A stretch of DNA of 11,441 bases from an uncultured Lachnospiraceae bacterium (GCA_910588865.1 CAJUSJ010000110.1:1-11441); one strand, 5' to 3'; positions 1 to 6,337 are shown, counted from the first letter of the stretch. Notes: generated from the letters alone by a model not told the origin. A program made the numbers and translations.

Positions 1-738
1 AAATTTTCCAATCTTTAGTTCAAACGCCACTAAACATTGTAATCCTCGATGAAAAAACAATAAATCTATCGCATAATCTTCTCCGCCAACCTGCACTTTG
101 TATTCTTCATCTATAAATGTAAAATCCCTTCCTAGTTCCAAAATAAAATCCCGCATTTTAAGGATCAATGCTTTCCTAAGATCATTTTCTTTATAAGGAC
201 TTGGCAGATCCAAAAATTCAACCACATAGGAATCAAAAAATAGATTATTATTTATTTTCTTTATCCGTTCAGGCAGTGCTTTCCCTTTCGATAACATATA
301 TCGTTCATAATAAGCACTGTCTAATTGCCTTTCCAACTCACGCTTACTATAATTCTCTTGTATGCATAATCTCAAATAAAATTCTTTTTCTTCAATGCTT
401 TTTGTTCCCGACAAAATAAGCAGATTGTTGGTCCAATTTATTTGTGTCACCAGTGGTGACACTTTTTCATAATTCGCATAAGTTTCATAAAATTGTTTCA
501 TACGATAAAGGCCGCGGCGATTAAACCCTTTTATCCCTGGAAATGCATCTTGTATATATCTGGAAAGCTCATCAATAAACGAATCTCCATAGGATGCTGT
601 TTTTGCCTCTTCACTGATAAATTGCCCTACATGCCAATACATATTAATTAATTCTTCGTTTACCTTTTGATACGCATTCTTTTTTGCACCTTCTATAATA
701 GCAACCACTTTCGTAAAAGTTCTCTTAATTTCATCCAT
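1..738 (-). CDS. YhcG/DUF1016-type PDDEXK nuclease, 3' end outside window
   Basis: An open frame runs from an ATG at 738 to the window edge without a stop (246 residues seen; C-terminus missing). A GAGGAC ribosome binding site precedes the ATG at a normal distance. Residues about 1-130 match the DUF1016 N-terminal domain (MYWHVGQFI, then GFNRRGLYRMKQFY, then SPLVTQINWTNNLLILS). Residues 207-246 enter a PD-(D/E)XK nuclease fold: D225 in YAIDLLFFHRGL, then E240 and K242 in FELKIG, the usual catalytic triad of this family. YhcG-type proteins are putative DNA nucleases often found in variable or mobile chromosome regions; their exact role is not settled. Base composition here is visibly AT-richer than the rest of the window, which suggests transfer. 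The frame was translated codon by codon and is unbroken, so the gene looks intact as far as it can be seen. Confidence 0.88.
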   Translation of the reverse strand, partial: MDEIKRTFTKVVAIIEGAKKNAYQKVNEELINMYWHVGQFISEEAKTASYGDSFIDELSRYIQDAFPGIKGFNRRGLYRMKQFYETYANYEKVSPLVTQINWTNNLLILSGTKSIEEKEFYLRLCIQENYSKRELERQLDSAYYERYMLSKGKALPERIKKINNNLFFDSYVVEFLDLPSPYKENDLRKALILKMRDFILELGRDFTFIDEEYKVQVGGEDYAIDLLFFHRGLQCLVAFELKIGKF

Positions 739-785
739 AATATGTCCTCGCAAATTGATTTCATCTAGCACAACGCTACATCCAT

Positions 786-814
786 ATTATAGCAAAATTT
801 GACTTCCTCTACAA
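786..814 (-). promoter_or_regulatory. Extended -10 promoter of the YhcG-type gene
   Basis: On the minus strand a perfect TATAAT (791-786) is preceded by TGC, giving the extended -10 form TGnTATAAT. At 17 bp spacing the -35 hexamer is TTGTAG (814-809), a poor match, as is common with extended -10 promoters. The predicted start lies near 779, leaving a leader of about 40 nt that ends in the GAGGAC site. The stretch 739-937 holds no other gene that I can support. Confidence 0.6.
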
Positions 815-869
815 TCACATTTCATAAATCCACATAAAAAGCTGACTTCCAGAACTCTACTCCTGCAAG

Positions 870-894
870 CCATACACTACAACACCATACACTA
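870..894. repeat. Two 10-bp direct copies with a 15-bp period
   Basis: CCATACACTA occurs at 870-879 and again at 885-894, separated by CAACA. It lies in the AT-rich spacer between the nuclease gene and the truncated flavodoxin. No function can be assigned. It could be chance, a slippage product, or a protein binding site near the junction. Confidence 0.4.
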
Positions 895-937
895 TTCTCT
901 TTCTGTTTGTGTATACAGTTCTTACTTTCCACTATTT

Positions 938-1264
938 TCAAACGCTATCACACAATACACTCTCAAAACCTTGCTCCATATTAGGGTAACCCACATAGAC
1001 CTGATCATATTCCTCAAGGCTGTCCGGCACATAGACCAGCTCCGGTCTTGCCTTTGCCCGCAGATCCTCCTTTGCCTGTTGGATGCAGGTGTTATAATCA
1101 GCGGCATAAGGAATCTTCTGCTCAATCTTAAACAAATCCGCCCCTACCGCCTCAGCGATCATCTTTGCCACTTTCTCCGTGTTGCCCACTTCCACATATC
1201 GGCAGCCTCCGCTGAAATAATTTTCGTCCGCCCTTGAATAAAACGCCACTAACGCCTTCGCCAT
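938..1264 (-). pseudogene. Flavodoxin, truncated at the 3' end
   Basis: The start is the ATG at 1264, served by AAAGGAGAAA upstream; an earlier in-frame ATG lacks such a site. The 108-residue product begins MAKALVAFYSRADENYF and continues with a flavodoxin pattern (phosphate-loop area, GNTEKVAKMIAEAVGADLFKI, then DQVYVGYPN). Flavodoxins of this type have about 160 residues and continue with a Trp-rich flavin loop and another half domain. Here homology stops dead after GYPN (near 982), followed by an unrelated tail MEQGFESVLCDSV and a TGA. The missing part is not visible in any frame further left, where the DNA becomes AT-rich. The gene follows the SDR gene by 43 bp and was probably its operon partner. 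It would lack much of the FMN site, so it is scored as a broken gene. Confidence 0.75.
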
Positions 1265-1307
1265 AATCTGATTTCTCCTTTCACCATAATCCGAAAACCT
1301 CCCCACT

Positions 1308-2138
1308 CTATTTCCCAGGCTTCAAGGGCCCGTAAAAATAGCTGGAAGTCGCCCCGCCGTCAATCAGAAACGTGGAACCGGTAATAAAGGAACCCCGATC
1401 GCTCATCAAAAGCTCCGCCACATTGGCCACCTCGTCAGCGGTTCCCGGCCGCCCCGCTGGACAGTTGGCAAACATGTTCTTGTAAAAATCGCCCCGGGGG
1501 CCGTTAAATTCGTCTATGGCCAGGGGAGTCACAATAATGCCGGGGGCAATACCATTAACGCGGGCACCCCGCCTGCCCCATTTCACCGCCTCCGCCATGA
1601 CCCGCTTTTCATTGCACCGCTTGGCTATCTGGTACGCGTGGAGGGTGTCCCCAATGTTTGACTTCCGCAGCATAGGAAGGTCCAGCAGCTCCTCGGCGGG
1701 AGTCGTAGCCAGAAGTTCATCCTCCTCAGCCGTCAGGGCAGGCATGCGCCAGCCGGACTGACTGGAGATGGTAACCCCCGCGCCTCCCTTCTTGATGACC
1801 TTGCCCACCTCCTCCAGCAAAACGGCGGTGCCGTACAAGTCCACCTTCAGAATCACCTCAATGGAAGCCTGGCTGGGGGAAACTCCCGCCCCATTGACCA
1901 GCATGGAGATCTCCCCGTATTTTTTCGCCTCCCCAATAAGATTCTCAATGGATTGGCGGGAAGACAAATCCATTACCACAGGTTCCGCGTCAAAGCCCGC
2001 CTCATTCATAATTTTCGCCACAGCCCTGGCGTTCTCTTCCCTCTTGTCCCCTATCACAATCTTCATTCCATGGCCCATTCTCCGGGCAATGGCCATACCG
2101 ATCTGGCCCGCGCCAGTTAAGATCATCACATCTTTCAT
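1308..2138 (-). CDS. SDR-family NAD(P)-dependent oxidoreductase
   Basis: This is a 276-residue classical short-chain dehydrogenase/reductase, the usual length for an intact member. Visible motifs are the Rossmann loop TGAGQIG (8-14), an acidic residue at the end of beta-2 (D31, in GDKR, which hints at NAD but is not decisive), VNGAGVS (81-87), the SS pair before the active site (125-126), catalytic YxxxK (Y169-K173) and the PG motif (199-200). The start at 2138 is chosen because GGAGGAGAGAAA lies just before it; an upstream in-frame ATG at 2168 sits inside the preceding gene. The ribosome binding site overlaps the stop codon of the aldo/keto reductase remnant, which suggests translational coupling in an old redox operon (reductase, SDR, flavodoxin). 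The substrate is unknown; alcohols, ketosteroids or sugar derivatives are all possible for this family. Confidence 0.9.
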   Translation of the reverse strand: MKDVMILTGAGQIGMAIARRMGHGMKIVIGDKREENARAVAKIMNEAGFDAEPVVMDLSSRQSIENLIGEAKKYGEISMLVNGAGVSPSQASIEVILKVDLYGTAVLLEEVGKVIKKGGAGVTISSQSGWRMPALTAEEDELLATTPAEELLDLPMLRKSNIGDTLHAYQIAKRCNEKRVMAEAVKWGRRGARVNGIAPGIIVTPLAIDEFNGPRGDFYKNMFANCPAGRPGTADEVANVAELLMSDRGSFITGSTFLIDGGATSSYFYGPLKPGK

Positions 2139-2151
2139 TTTCTCTCCTCCT

Positions 2152-2550
2152 CTACTTTTCAAATTCACCAGCCACTTCCGAAAGAAGCTGCCGGATAGGA
2201 AGGTGCTGGGGGCAGATGTGTTCGCACTTGCCGCATTTCACACAATCAGATGCCCGGCTGCCCTCTTTCGTGTGCACGCTGTTGTAATAATAATCCGTGT
2301 TCCAGTTCTGGAACTGTTTCTTCGCGTTCATGCAGGCAAACAGATCAGGAATCGCGCTCTGCCTCGGACACCCGTCAGTACAATACCGTCATGCCGTACA
2401 GGGGATCAGGCCCTGGGCACGGAAGGACTTAAATTTTTCATAGATCTCGGCGCTCTGGGCGTGCATGAGATAAAAGTCAAAATACTCCACCCCGCAGGCC
2501 GCCAGCTGACTCTCAAACTTTTTCTTAATTTCCTTAAAATATGTGTTCAT
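2152..2550 (-). pseudogene. Aldo/keto reductase with C-terminal 4Fe-4S domain: deleted and nonsense-mutated remnant
   Basis: Read leftward from the ATG at 2550, the frame gives an aldo/keto reductase middle section (FESQLAACGVEYFDFYLMHA, then EIYEKFKS). It then jumps straight to the C-terminal iron-sulfur region (FRAQGLIPCTA, a stop, RYCTDGCP, later CVKCGKCEHICP), ending at TAG 2154-2152. Related proteins have roughly 370-380 residues; about 200 residues between these two blocks are missing, yet the frame is kept. The N-terminal barrel start is also absent, although residues resembling the family continue in frame upstream to about 2586 (EEKVKGK). The in-frame TGA (2391-2389) stands exactly where relatives have the second Cys of CTACRYC. 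The remnant abuts the SDR gene and was probably its operon partner. Selenocysteine is an alternative reading of the TGA but is unlikely in a gene this damaged. Confidence 0.8.
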
Positions 2551-2696
2551 CTTTCCTTTCACCTTTTCCTCCTGTCCGCAAGCTAAATCATCTTTACCTC
2601 TATTTTAGAACCTTATGCTTTGGGAATCAATTCGGATTCAGGGGCATATCTATAAGAAAAACTTATACGAATTCCATTTTCTATATAGATCTGAAA

Positions 2697-2870
2697 ATGA
2701 TAGCCCAAGTCGTAAGGGAAACTGTAAAAGAAATAAACAAGCCTATATGCGAAAGACTGAAGCAAGCAGACTCCACATTAGACAGAATGGAGGTCAGATT
2801 GGAGCAGATGGACTCCAGATTAGACAAGGATGAGATAAAAGTAACGGAAGTCCAGATGAACCTGGAATAA
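2697..2870 (+). CDS. Short coiled-coil ORF, probable gene remnant
   Basis: This plus-strand frame encodes 57 residues from the ATG at 2697. After MIAQVVRETVKEINKPI it shows a clear heptad pattern (LKQADSTLDRMEVRLEQMDS), as in small coiled-coil proteins common in Lachnospiraceae and their phages. Those relatives are usually longer, with more repeats and a C-terminal part. The ribosome binding site is weak (AGATCTGAAA). Read through its TAA, the same frame stays open for another 26 codons (QELSHKKDWYSK onward), which hints at a recent nonsense change or a truncated copy. The surrounding stretch 2587-2969 contains nothing else I can support, apart from a weak hairpin before TTTTT near 2951. I do not recognise a function. 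It may not be expressed. Confidence 0.4.
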   Translation: MIAQVVRETVKEINKPICERLKQADSTLDRMEVRLEQMDSRLDKDEIKVTEVQMNLE

Positions 2871-2969
2871 CAAGAACTGTCTCACAAGAAAGACTGGTAT
2901 TCCAAAGTCACCAAAGTCCGTGGCCTGATCCAAACCAGGGACCTTTGTTTTTAAATAATTGCCCAAAAC

Positions 2970-3005
2970 AAATGGCAGGAACGCCTGTCTCCTGCCATTT
3001 ATTTT
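2970..3005. terminator. Bidirectional rho-independent terminator
   Basis: A perfect 11-bp stem, AAATGGCAGGA (2970-2980) with TCCTGCCATTT (2990-3000), closes a 9-nt loop. Going right it runs into ATTTTTATTA. Going left it runs into TGTTTTGGG. It lies immediately after the stop codon of the ATPase gene (3008), so it most likely ends the Fez-like operon; it could also stop plus-strand transcripts from the coiled-coil ORF. Confidence 0.85.
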
Positions 3006-3007
3006 TA

Positions 3008-5101
3008 TTATACATTGTTCCCATCCGCTTTAAGCAAATTCTTCATACTGTTTAATCCGATCACAAGAGTGGAAACATTGTGAGCCATAGCCGAGGTGGT
3101 GGGCTGGATCCTTCCGGTGACCCCAAGGAGGATCAGACCCGAATTGATCCCCACAATCCAGACATAATTCTTCCGGATCCTTCCCTCAAGCCCGCTGCTG
3201 ATGGAGCGCAGGGTCACAAGGCCCGACAAATTGTCCGCCTCCACGGTGACATCAGCGATCTCCCTGGCGATCTGGGCCCCGTCGCTGATGGCAATACCCA
3301 CGTCGGCGGCGGACAGGGCCGGGGAATCGTTGATCCCATCCCCCACCATAATCACCTTTCTGCCAGCCGCCTGCTCCTTTTTCACAAAATCCGCCTTCTC
3401 CTCCGGCAGCACTTCCGAGTAATACTCATCCACTCCCACCCGGGAAGCGATGGAACTGGCAATCCTCTGGCTGTCCCCGGTCATCATCACGATCTTGCTG
3501 AATCCGGCTTTTCTCAAATCCGCCACCACCGAGGCAGCCTCCTCCCTCAGCGGGTCCTCAATACAGATCACCGCCGCCAGCTGCCCCTCTATGGCCAGAT
3601 ACAGGTGGGAATATTCCTCCGGAAGCCCTTCAAACCGCTCCTCAAGCCCCTCCGGTATCCTGCATCCCTCGTCCTCAAACACGAAATGATAGCTACCGAT
3701 GACCACCTTCCTCCCGTCAATCATGGAAGAAATGCCGTGGGCTACAATGTATTCCACCCTGGAATGGGTCTCCTCGTGGGTAAGCCCCTTTTCACTGGCA
3801 GCGTGAACCACCGCCCTGGCCATAGAATGGGGAAAATGTTCCTCCAGGCAGGCAGCGATCCGAAGCAGCTCCTCCGGGCTTTCCCCGGCAAAGGGCACCA
3901 CCCTCACCACCGTGGGCCGGGCCCTGGTCAAGGTTCCTGTCTTGTCAAAGATAATGGTATCCGCCTGGGAAACCTTCTCCAGAAACGTCCCGCCCTTTAC
4001 GGTGATTCCATGGGTTCCGGCCTCCCGGATAGCCGACAGCACGGATACCGGCATGGCCAGCTTTAAAGCACAGGAAAAATCCACCATCAGCACGGACAGG
4101 GCCTTGGAGGCGTTCCCTGTCAGGAGATACACCCCAGCCGTGCCCAGGAGCGTGTAGGGCACCAGCCGGTCCGCCAGTCGTGCCGCCTTCCCCTCGGCGT
4201 TTGACTTCAGCTTTTCCGATTCCTCGATCATTCGGACAATCTTCTCATATTTATTGGATCCGGAGCTCTCCTTCACACAGACTCTAAGCTCCCCTTCCTC
4301 CAACACGGTTCCCGCATACACATAACCGCCCTTTTCCTTTGGCACCGGCAGGGCCTCCCCGGTCATGGAAGACTGGTTCACAGCCCCGTTGCCTTCCACC
4401 ACCACCCCGTCAAAGGGGATCACATTGCCCATGCGCAGCACCACATGGTCTCCCGGCCTGACCCGCTCCACGTCCACCAGGACTTCCTTCCCGTCCTCCA
4501 ACAGCCACACCCGGCTGATGTTCAGGGACATGCTCCGGGCCAGGTCGTCCACAGACTTCTTGTGGGTCCACTCCTCCAGGATCTCCCCAATACCCAGCAA
4601 ATACATCACCGACCCGGCTGTGTCCATATCCCGGCGCAGAAGAGATACGGCGATGGCGGTTCCGTCCAGAACAGAACCCCCCATCCCCCCTCCCCACAGG
4701 GTGCAGACACCCTTCCAGATAAACCGGACAGACCGGCAGCAGACAGCAGCGGCCCTCACCGACGCCGGGAGAAACAGCTTTCCTGTCATGCGCATACATG
4801 TCTTCCACACCAGCTTATCCTGGTAGTAACGGTTTACCTCCCTCCCGGAATTCTGCCATACATGGTCCGGAGCCCACTGCCTCTTGTGAGAAAAACGCTG
4901 AAGGACACTTATCACGTCATCTCGTTCTCCCCTGTAGCAGATCACCGCGTCCCGGCTCCTCTCGTAGACCTTTGCCATGGTGACGGAAGGCTGGATTGAC
5001 AGGCCGTACTGAAGGATATCCGCCTCCCTGCAGGACAATTGCCCGCAAAAGATGTGGATCCTCATCCGCCCCTTTATCTCATGGAGGATTCGAAACCTCA
5101 T
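3008..5101 (-). CDS. fezB: P1B-type metal ATPase, FezB-like (ferrosome iron transporter)
   Basis: This 697-residue heavy-metal P-type ATPase is complete. The N-terminus carries an Arg-rich GRxR segment (KGRMRIHI, 10-17) in an HMA2-like region, without a CxxC metal-binding site. Next come membrane helices, the actuator loop TGE (247-249), the metal-site helix SCALK (343-347) in place of the CPC of copper and zinc pumps, the phosphorylation site DKTGT (D386), TGD (541-543) and GDGINDSPA (587-595), then C-terminal helices. Lack of CPC, the Arg-rich start and the adjoining DUF6110 gene fit the P1B-6 group that includes FezB, the iron ATPase required for ferrosome organelles in Clostridioides difficile and Desulfovibrio. 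The start overlaps the DUF6110 stop by 4 bp (ATGA), so translation is probably coupled. Iron as substrate is inferred from family and context; a general metal exporter is the alternative. Confidence 0.85.
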   Translation of the reverse strand: MRFRILHEIKGRMRIHIFCGQLSCREADILQYGLSIQPSVTMAKVYERSRDAVICYRGERDDVISVLQRFSHKRQWAPDHVWQNSGREVNRYYQDKLVWKTCMRMTGKLFLPASVRAAAVCCRSVRFIWKGVCTLWGGGMGGSVLDGTAIAVSLLRRDMDTAGSVMYLLGIGEILEEWTHKKSVDDLARSMSLNISRVWLLEDGKEVLVDVERVRPGDHVVLRMGNVIPFDGVVVEGNGAVNQSSMTGEALPVPKEKGGYVYAGTVLEEGELRVCVKESSGSNKYEKIVRMIEESEKLKSNAEGKAARLADRLVPYTLLGTAGVYLLTGNASKALSVLMVDFSCALKLAMPVSVLSAIREAGTHGITVKGGTFLEKVSQADTIIFDKTGTLTRARPTVVRVVPFAGESPEELLRIAACLEEHFPHSMARAVVHAASEKGLTHEETHSRVEYIVAHGISSMIDGRKVVIGSYHFVFEDEGCRIPEGLEERFEGLPEEYSHLYLAIEGQLAAVICIEDPLREEAASVVADLRKAGFSKIVMMTGDSQRIASSIASRVGVDEYYSEVLPEEKADFVKKEQAAGRKVIMVGDGINDSPALSAADVGIAISDGAQIAREIADVTVEADNLSGLVTLRSISSGLEGRIRKNYVWIVGINSGLILLGVTGRIQPTTSAMAHNVSTLVIGLNSMKNLLKADGNNV

Positions 5102-5409
5102 GATTCCATAGCCGGGGTCTCGTTAAAATCATCCTCCCCCTGACTCTCATCCTCAAAGTCTATTTCCTCCGCCGCCCTCTTCTCATTGACCTCCAGGGCC
5201 TCGGCATAAATATCCTCAGCGTTCTCCTGAACCACACTGACAGTCCTCATGACACACTCCTTCGCCCGAAGCACGGCAGCGGTACAGGAAACATATACCT
5301 TTTTCGCGTCCTTACTGGACAACACCTTAACCCCAGCCGTGCCGAACAGCACCCCGGCGGCAAAGATCCCTGTCCTTTTAACGTCCAATTTTCCTAACAA
5401 GTCCATCAT
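5098..5409 (-). CDS. DUF6110-like small membrane protein, FezA-like
   Basis: This 103-residue protein has a Gly-rich hydrophobic segment (GIFAAGVLFGTAGVKVL, 14-30), then SSKDAKKVYVSCTAAVLRAK and a long amphipathic or charged helix. The tail is strongly acidic (DFEDESQGEDDFNE). The pattern matches what I know as DUF6110, found next to metal ATPases in clostridia. Position and features (one membrane segment with Gly spacing suited to helix packing, gene coupled to a P1B-6 ATPase) match FezA, the membrane protein needed with FezB for ferrosome formation. The symbol is left blank because sequence identity to FezA cannot be checked here. The start is the first of two adjacent ATGs, behind GAAGGAGG. 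A mobile element now separates this gene from the small ORF upstream; before the insertion the gap was about 21 nt. Confidence 0.75.
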   Translation of the reverse strand: MMDLLGKLDVKRTGIFAAGVLFGTAGVKVLSSKDAKKVYVSCTAAVLRAKECVMRTVSVVQENAEDIYAEALEVNEKRAAEEIDFEDESQGEDDFNETPAMES

Positions 5410-5431
5410 AGCAAGTAATTCCTCCTTCGCT

Positions 5432-5599
5432 TATTTGTGGTTACAGCTCACGGGGCGGGGAAAACCGGACAAAAACAGACGTCAAGCTCGCTTGTAAGAC
5501 TATTTTTGTCCAGTTTTCCACATCGGGCGGACGCCCGATGCTTCTTGTCTGGCGTAGCCGGACAAGAAGATGTCCCCCCGTGAACAGTAACTATTTGTG
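5432..5599. repeat. 8-bp target site duplication flanking the MITE
   Basis: TATTTGTG stands at 5432-5439 and again at 5592-5599, touching the two terminal inverted repeats with no gap. Removing one copy plus the element restores a minus-strand junction in which the 26-residue ORF ends in TAA and the GAAGGAGG site of the DUF6110 gene follows directly. This is the signature of transposition. Confidence 0.85.
5440..5591. mobile_element. 152-bp MITE-like cloverleaf element
   Basis: The ends are 16-bp terminal inverted repeats, GTTACAGCTCACGGGG (5440-5455) and CCCCGTGAACAGTAAC (5576-5591), pairing at 14 of 16 positions. Inside, three hairpins fill nearly all the sequence: arm A 5459-5519 (GGAAAAC/GTTTTCC plus GGACAAAAA/TTTTTGTCC, with CAAG/CTTG at the tip), arm B 5521-5540 (CATCGGGCG/CGCCCGATG, perfect), and arm C 5541-5569 (13 bp, one G-U, loop GTA). 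With the ends closed this is a four-way cloverleaf. No ORF of note is inside, so movement would need a transposase from elsewhere. An exact 8-bp direct repeat abuts both ends. When transcribed as part of the operon the RNA should fold strongly and may affect processing or relative expression of the genes on either side. No T-tract follows the arms, so it is not a plain terminator. Confidence 0.85.
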
Positions 5600-5671
5600 T
5601 TTGTAACCGGTGTAGAATGTCATAACCATACAGATCACCGCGGCCCATGCCCAAAATTTGTGATTTTTCAT
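5591..5671 (-). CDS. 26-residue single-pass membrane peptide
   Basis: A short gene starts at the ATG at 5671 behind a strong GAGGAGGG site (7-8 nt spacing) and has its own upstream promoter. The product begins MKNHKFW and then has one hydrophobic stretch (AWAAVICMVMTFYTGY) and a basic end (KHK), so it should be a one-helix membrane peptide. Its place between a Fur-family gene and the DUF6110/ATPase pair suggests a role in the same iron system, perhaps as a small subunit. Its stop codon TAG is a hybrid: TA comes from the target duplication and G is the first base of the inserted element; before insertion it was TAA, so the peptide is unchanged. I do not know a characterised relative. Confidence 0.65.
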   Translation of the reverse strand: MKNHKFWAWAAVICMVMTFYTGYKHK

Positions 5672-5692
5672 ATGACAACCCTCCTCGGTCTC

Positions 5693-5721
5693 ATTATAAG
5701 GTCTGGAGAACCCGCTTTCCA
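5693..5721 (-). promoter_or_regulatory. Internal promoter before the 26-residue ORF
   Basis: On the minus strand a perfect TATAAT (5698-5693) lies 17 bp downstream of TGGAAA (5721-5716, 4 of 6 to the -35 consensus). It would start transcription near 5686, just before the GAGGAGGG site. A Fur-like box is centred about 23 bp upstream of the -35. Confidence 0.6.
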
Positions 5722-5735
5722 TCAGTTTTTCCTTA

Positions 5736-5752
5736 TTGAGAAATTCTCTCGA
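5736..5752. promoter_or_regulatory. Fur-like box, second copy
   Basis: TTGAGAAATTCTCTCGA matches the perfect box at 6387-6403 at 14 of 17 positions; its own half-sites pair at 6 of 8. It lies between the stop codon of the Fur-family gene (5761) and the internal promoter. The shared sequence and similar placement make it a probable binding site for the same regulator. Confidence 0.5.
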
Positions 5753-5760
5753 TTACAGAA

Positions 5761-6246
5761 TCACATCTCTTCTTCCGAACAGGGGGACAGCATAATATTT
5801 GTCACATTCTGGTCCTCAATATGGCCCCGGACCCTGAGTCCTTCCGCTGTCACCAGATACCACTCATCAATCGAAAGACGGCGGGCGGTGTTGTCGTCCA
5901 GCCAGACGCTGCAGATCAGCTCCCCTCCGTCCGCCTTAACCGGAGCAGGGCCAGGAATGGTATACATATTCTTTCTGCTGATGGCCCCGATCTCCTCCAG
6001 CAGATTAATCATCCGGTATACCGTGGCAGCGCCCATCCTGGCATCCTCTTTTCTCGCTTTATAGTAAATCTCCTTACAGCTGCCGCACTCTTCCTTTAAA
6101 ATAATATTTAAAAGGATCTGCCTCTGCCTTGTGATCCTGCATCCCTTTTCCTTTAACTTGCGGAAAATCATCTCTTCCCGCATTTTCGTTCTCTGGTAAT
6201 TCTCCTGTGCCCCTGCCGGCTGTCTCCGGCCCCACATCTCCTCCAT
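5761..6246 (-). CDS. Fur-family regulator with atypical C-terminal domain
   Basis: The N-terminal half is a Fur winged helix: GCRITRQRQILLNII (35-49), then ATVYRMINLLEEIG (74-87), the recognition helix region with the family's ATVYR signature. The C-terminal half (about 98-161) lacks the His-rich HHHxH and paired CxxC metal sites of true Fur, Zur and PerR; it has instead ELICSVWLDDNTARRLSIDEWY and a GLRVRG turn. A clostridial Fur-like subfamily has this form and may sense something other than Fe2+ or use other ligands. The gene opens the Fez-like operon, so it is a candidate repressor of it, perhaps autoregulated. The start is uncertain. ATG 6246 (161 residues, GGAG 12 nt upstream) is preferred, TTG 6264 would sit too near a GGGAGG, and ATG 6183 (140 residues) would match normal Fur length. 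Confidence 0.8.
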   Translation of the reverse strand: MEEMWGRRQPAGAQENYQRTKMREEMIFRKLKEKGCRITRQRQILLNIILKEECGSCKEIYYKARKEDARMGAATVYRMINLLEEIGAISRKNMYTIPGPAPVKADGGELICSVWLDDNTARRLSIDEWYLVTAEGLRVRGHIEDQNVTNIMLSPCSEEEM

Positions 6247-6310
6247 TTCCCTATCACGCTCCAATCCCTCCCGCCTGTTTCACTCAAAGGTATTCCACAG
6301 CGGTTATGGT

Positions 6311-6328
6311 GGTTAGATATGACTAACC
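6311..6328. promoter_or_regulatory. Inverted repeat at the transcription start of the Fur-family gene
   Basis: GGTTAG (6311-6316) and CTAACC (6323-6328) form a perfect 6-bp inverted repeat with a 6-nt spacer. It lies where transcription from the promoter at 6338-6367 would begin, a classic place for a repressor site. The half-sites recall DtxR-type boxes, but the spacing differs, so the cognate protein is unknown. Confidence 0.35.
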
Positions 6329-6337
6329 TTGCCATAC

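Noticed and set aside
446..464. Inverted repeat GTGTCACC-AGT-GGTGACAC
   Set aside because: It lies inside the nuclease coding region, encoding the conserved VSPLVTQ motif of the family, so the symmetry is probably a by-product of the codons.
1768..2586. Long plus-strand frame (272 codons)
   Set aside because: It runs antisense to the SDR gene and the aldo/keto reductase remnant, both with clear family motifs, and its own product shows no recognisable domain.
3080..4066. Long plus-strand frame (328 codons)
   Set aside because: It is antisense to the ATPase gene, rich in Pro, Arg, His and Gly as expected from a GC-rich complement, and has no family signature.
4410..4808. Minus-strand frame (132 codons) in another phase of the ATPase gene
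   Set aside because: It overlaps the ATPase coding frame on the same strand, where the DUF-to-ATPase reading is unbroken and full of motifs.
5440..5591. Reading the structured spacer as a riboswitch, tRNA or terminator
   Set aside because: The exact flanking duplication and terminal inverted repeats explain it as an insertion. No anticodon or acceptor features exist and no T-tract follows the hairpins.
5448..5678. Minus-strand frame (76 codons) across the MITE
   Set aside because: It runs through hairpins of the inserted element and out of phase with the 26-residue ORF that owns the GAGGAGGG site; no protein-like pattern.
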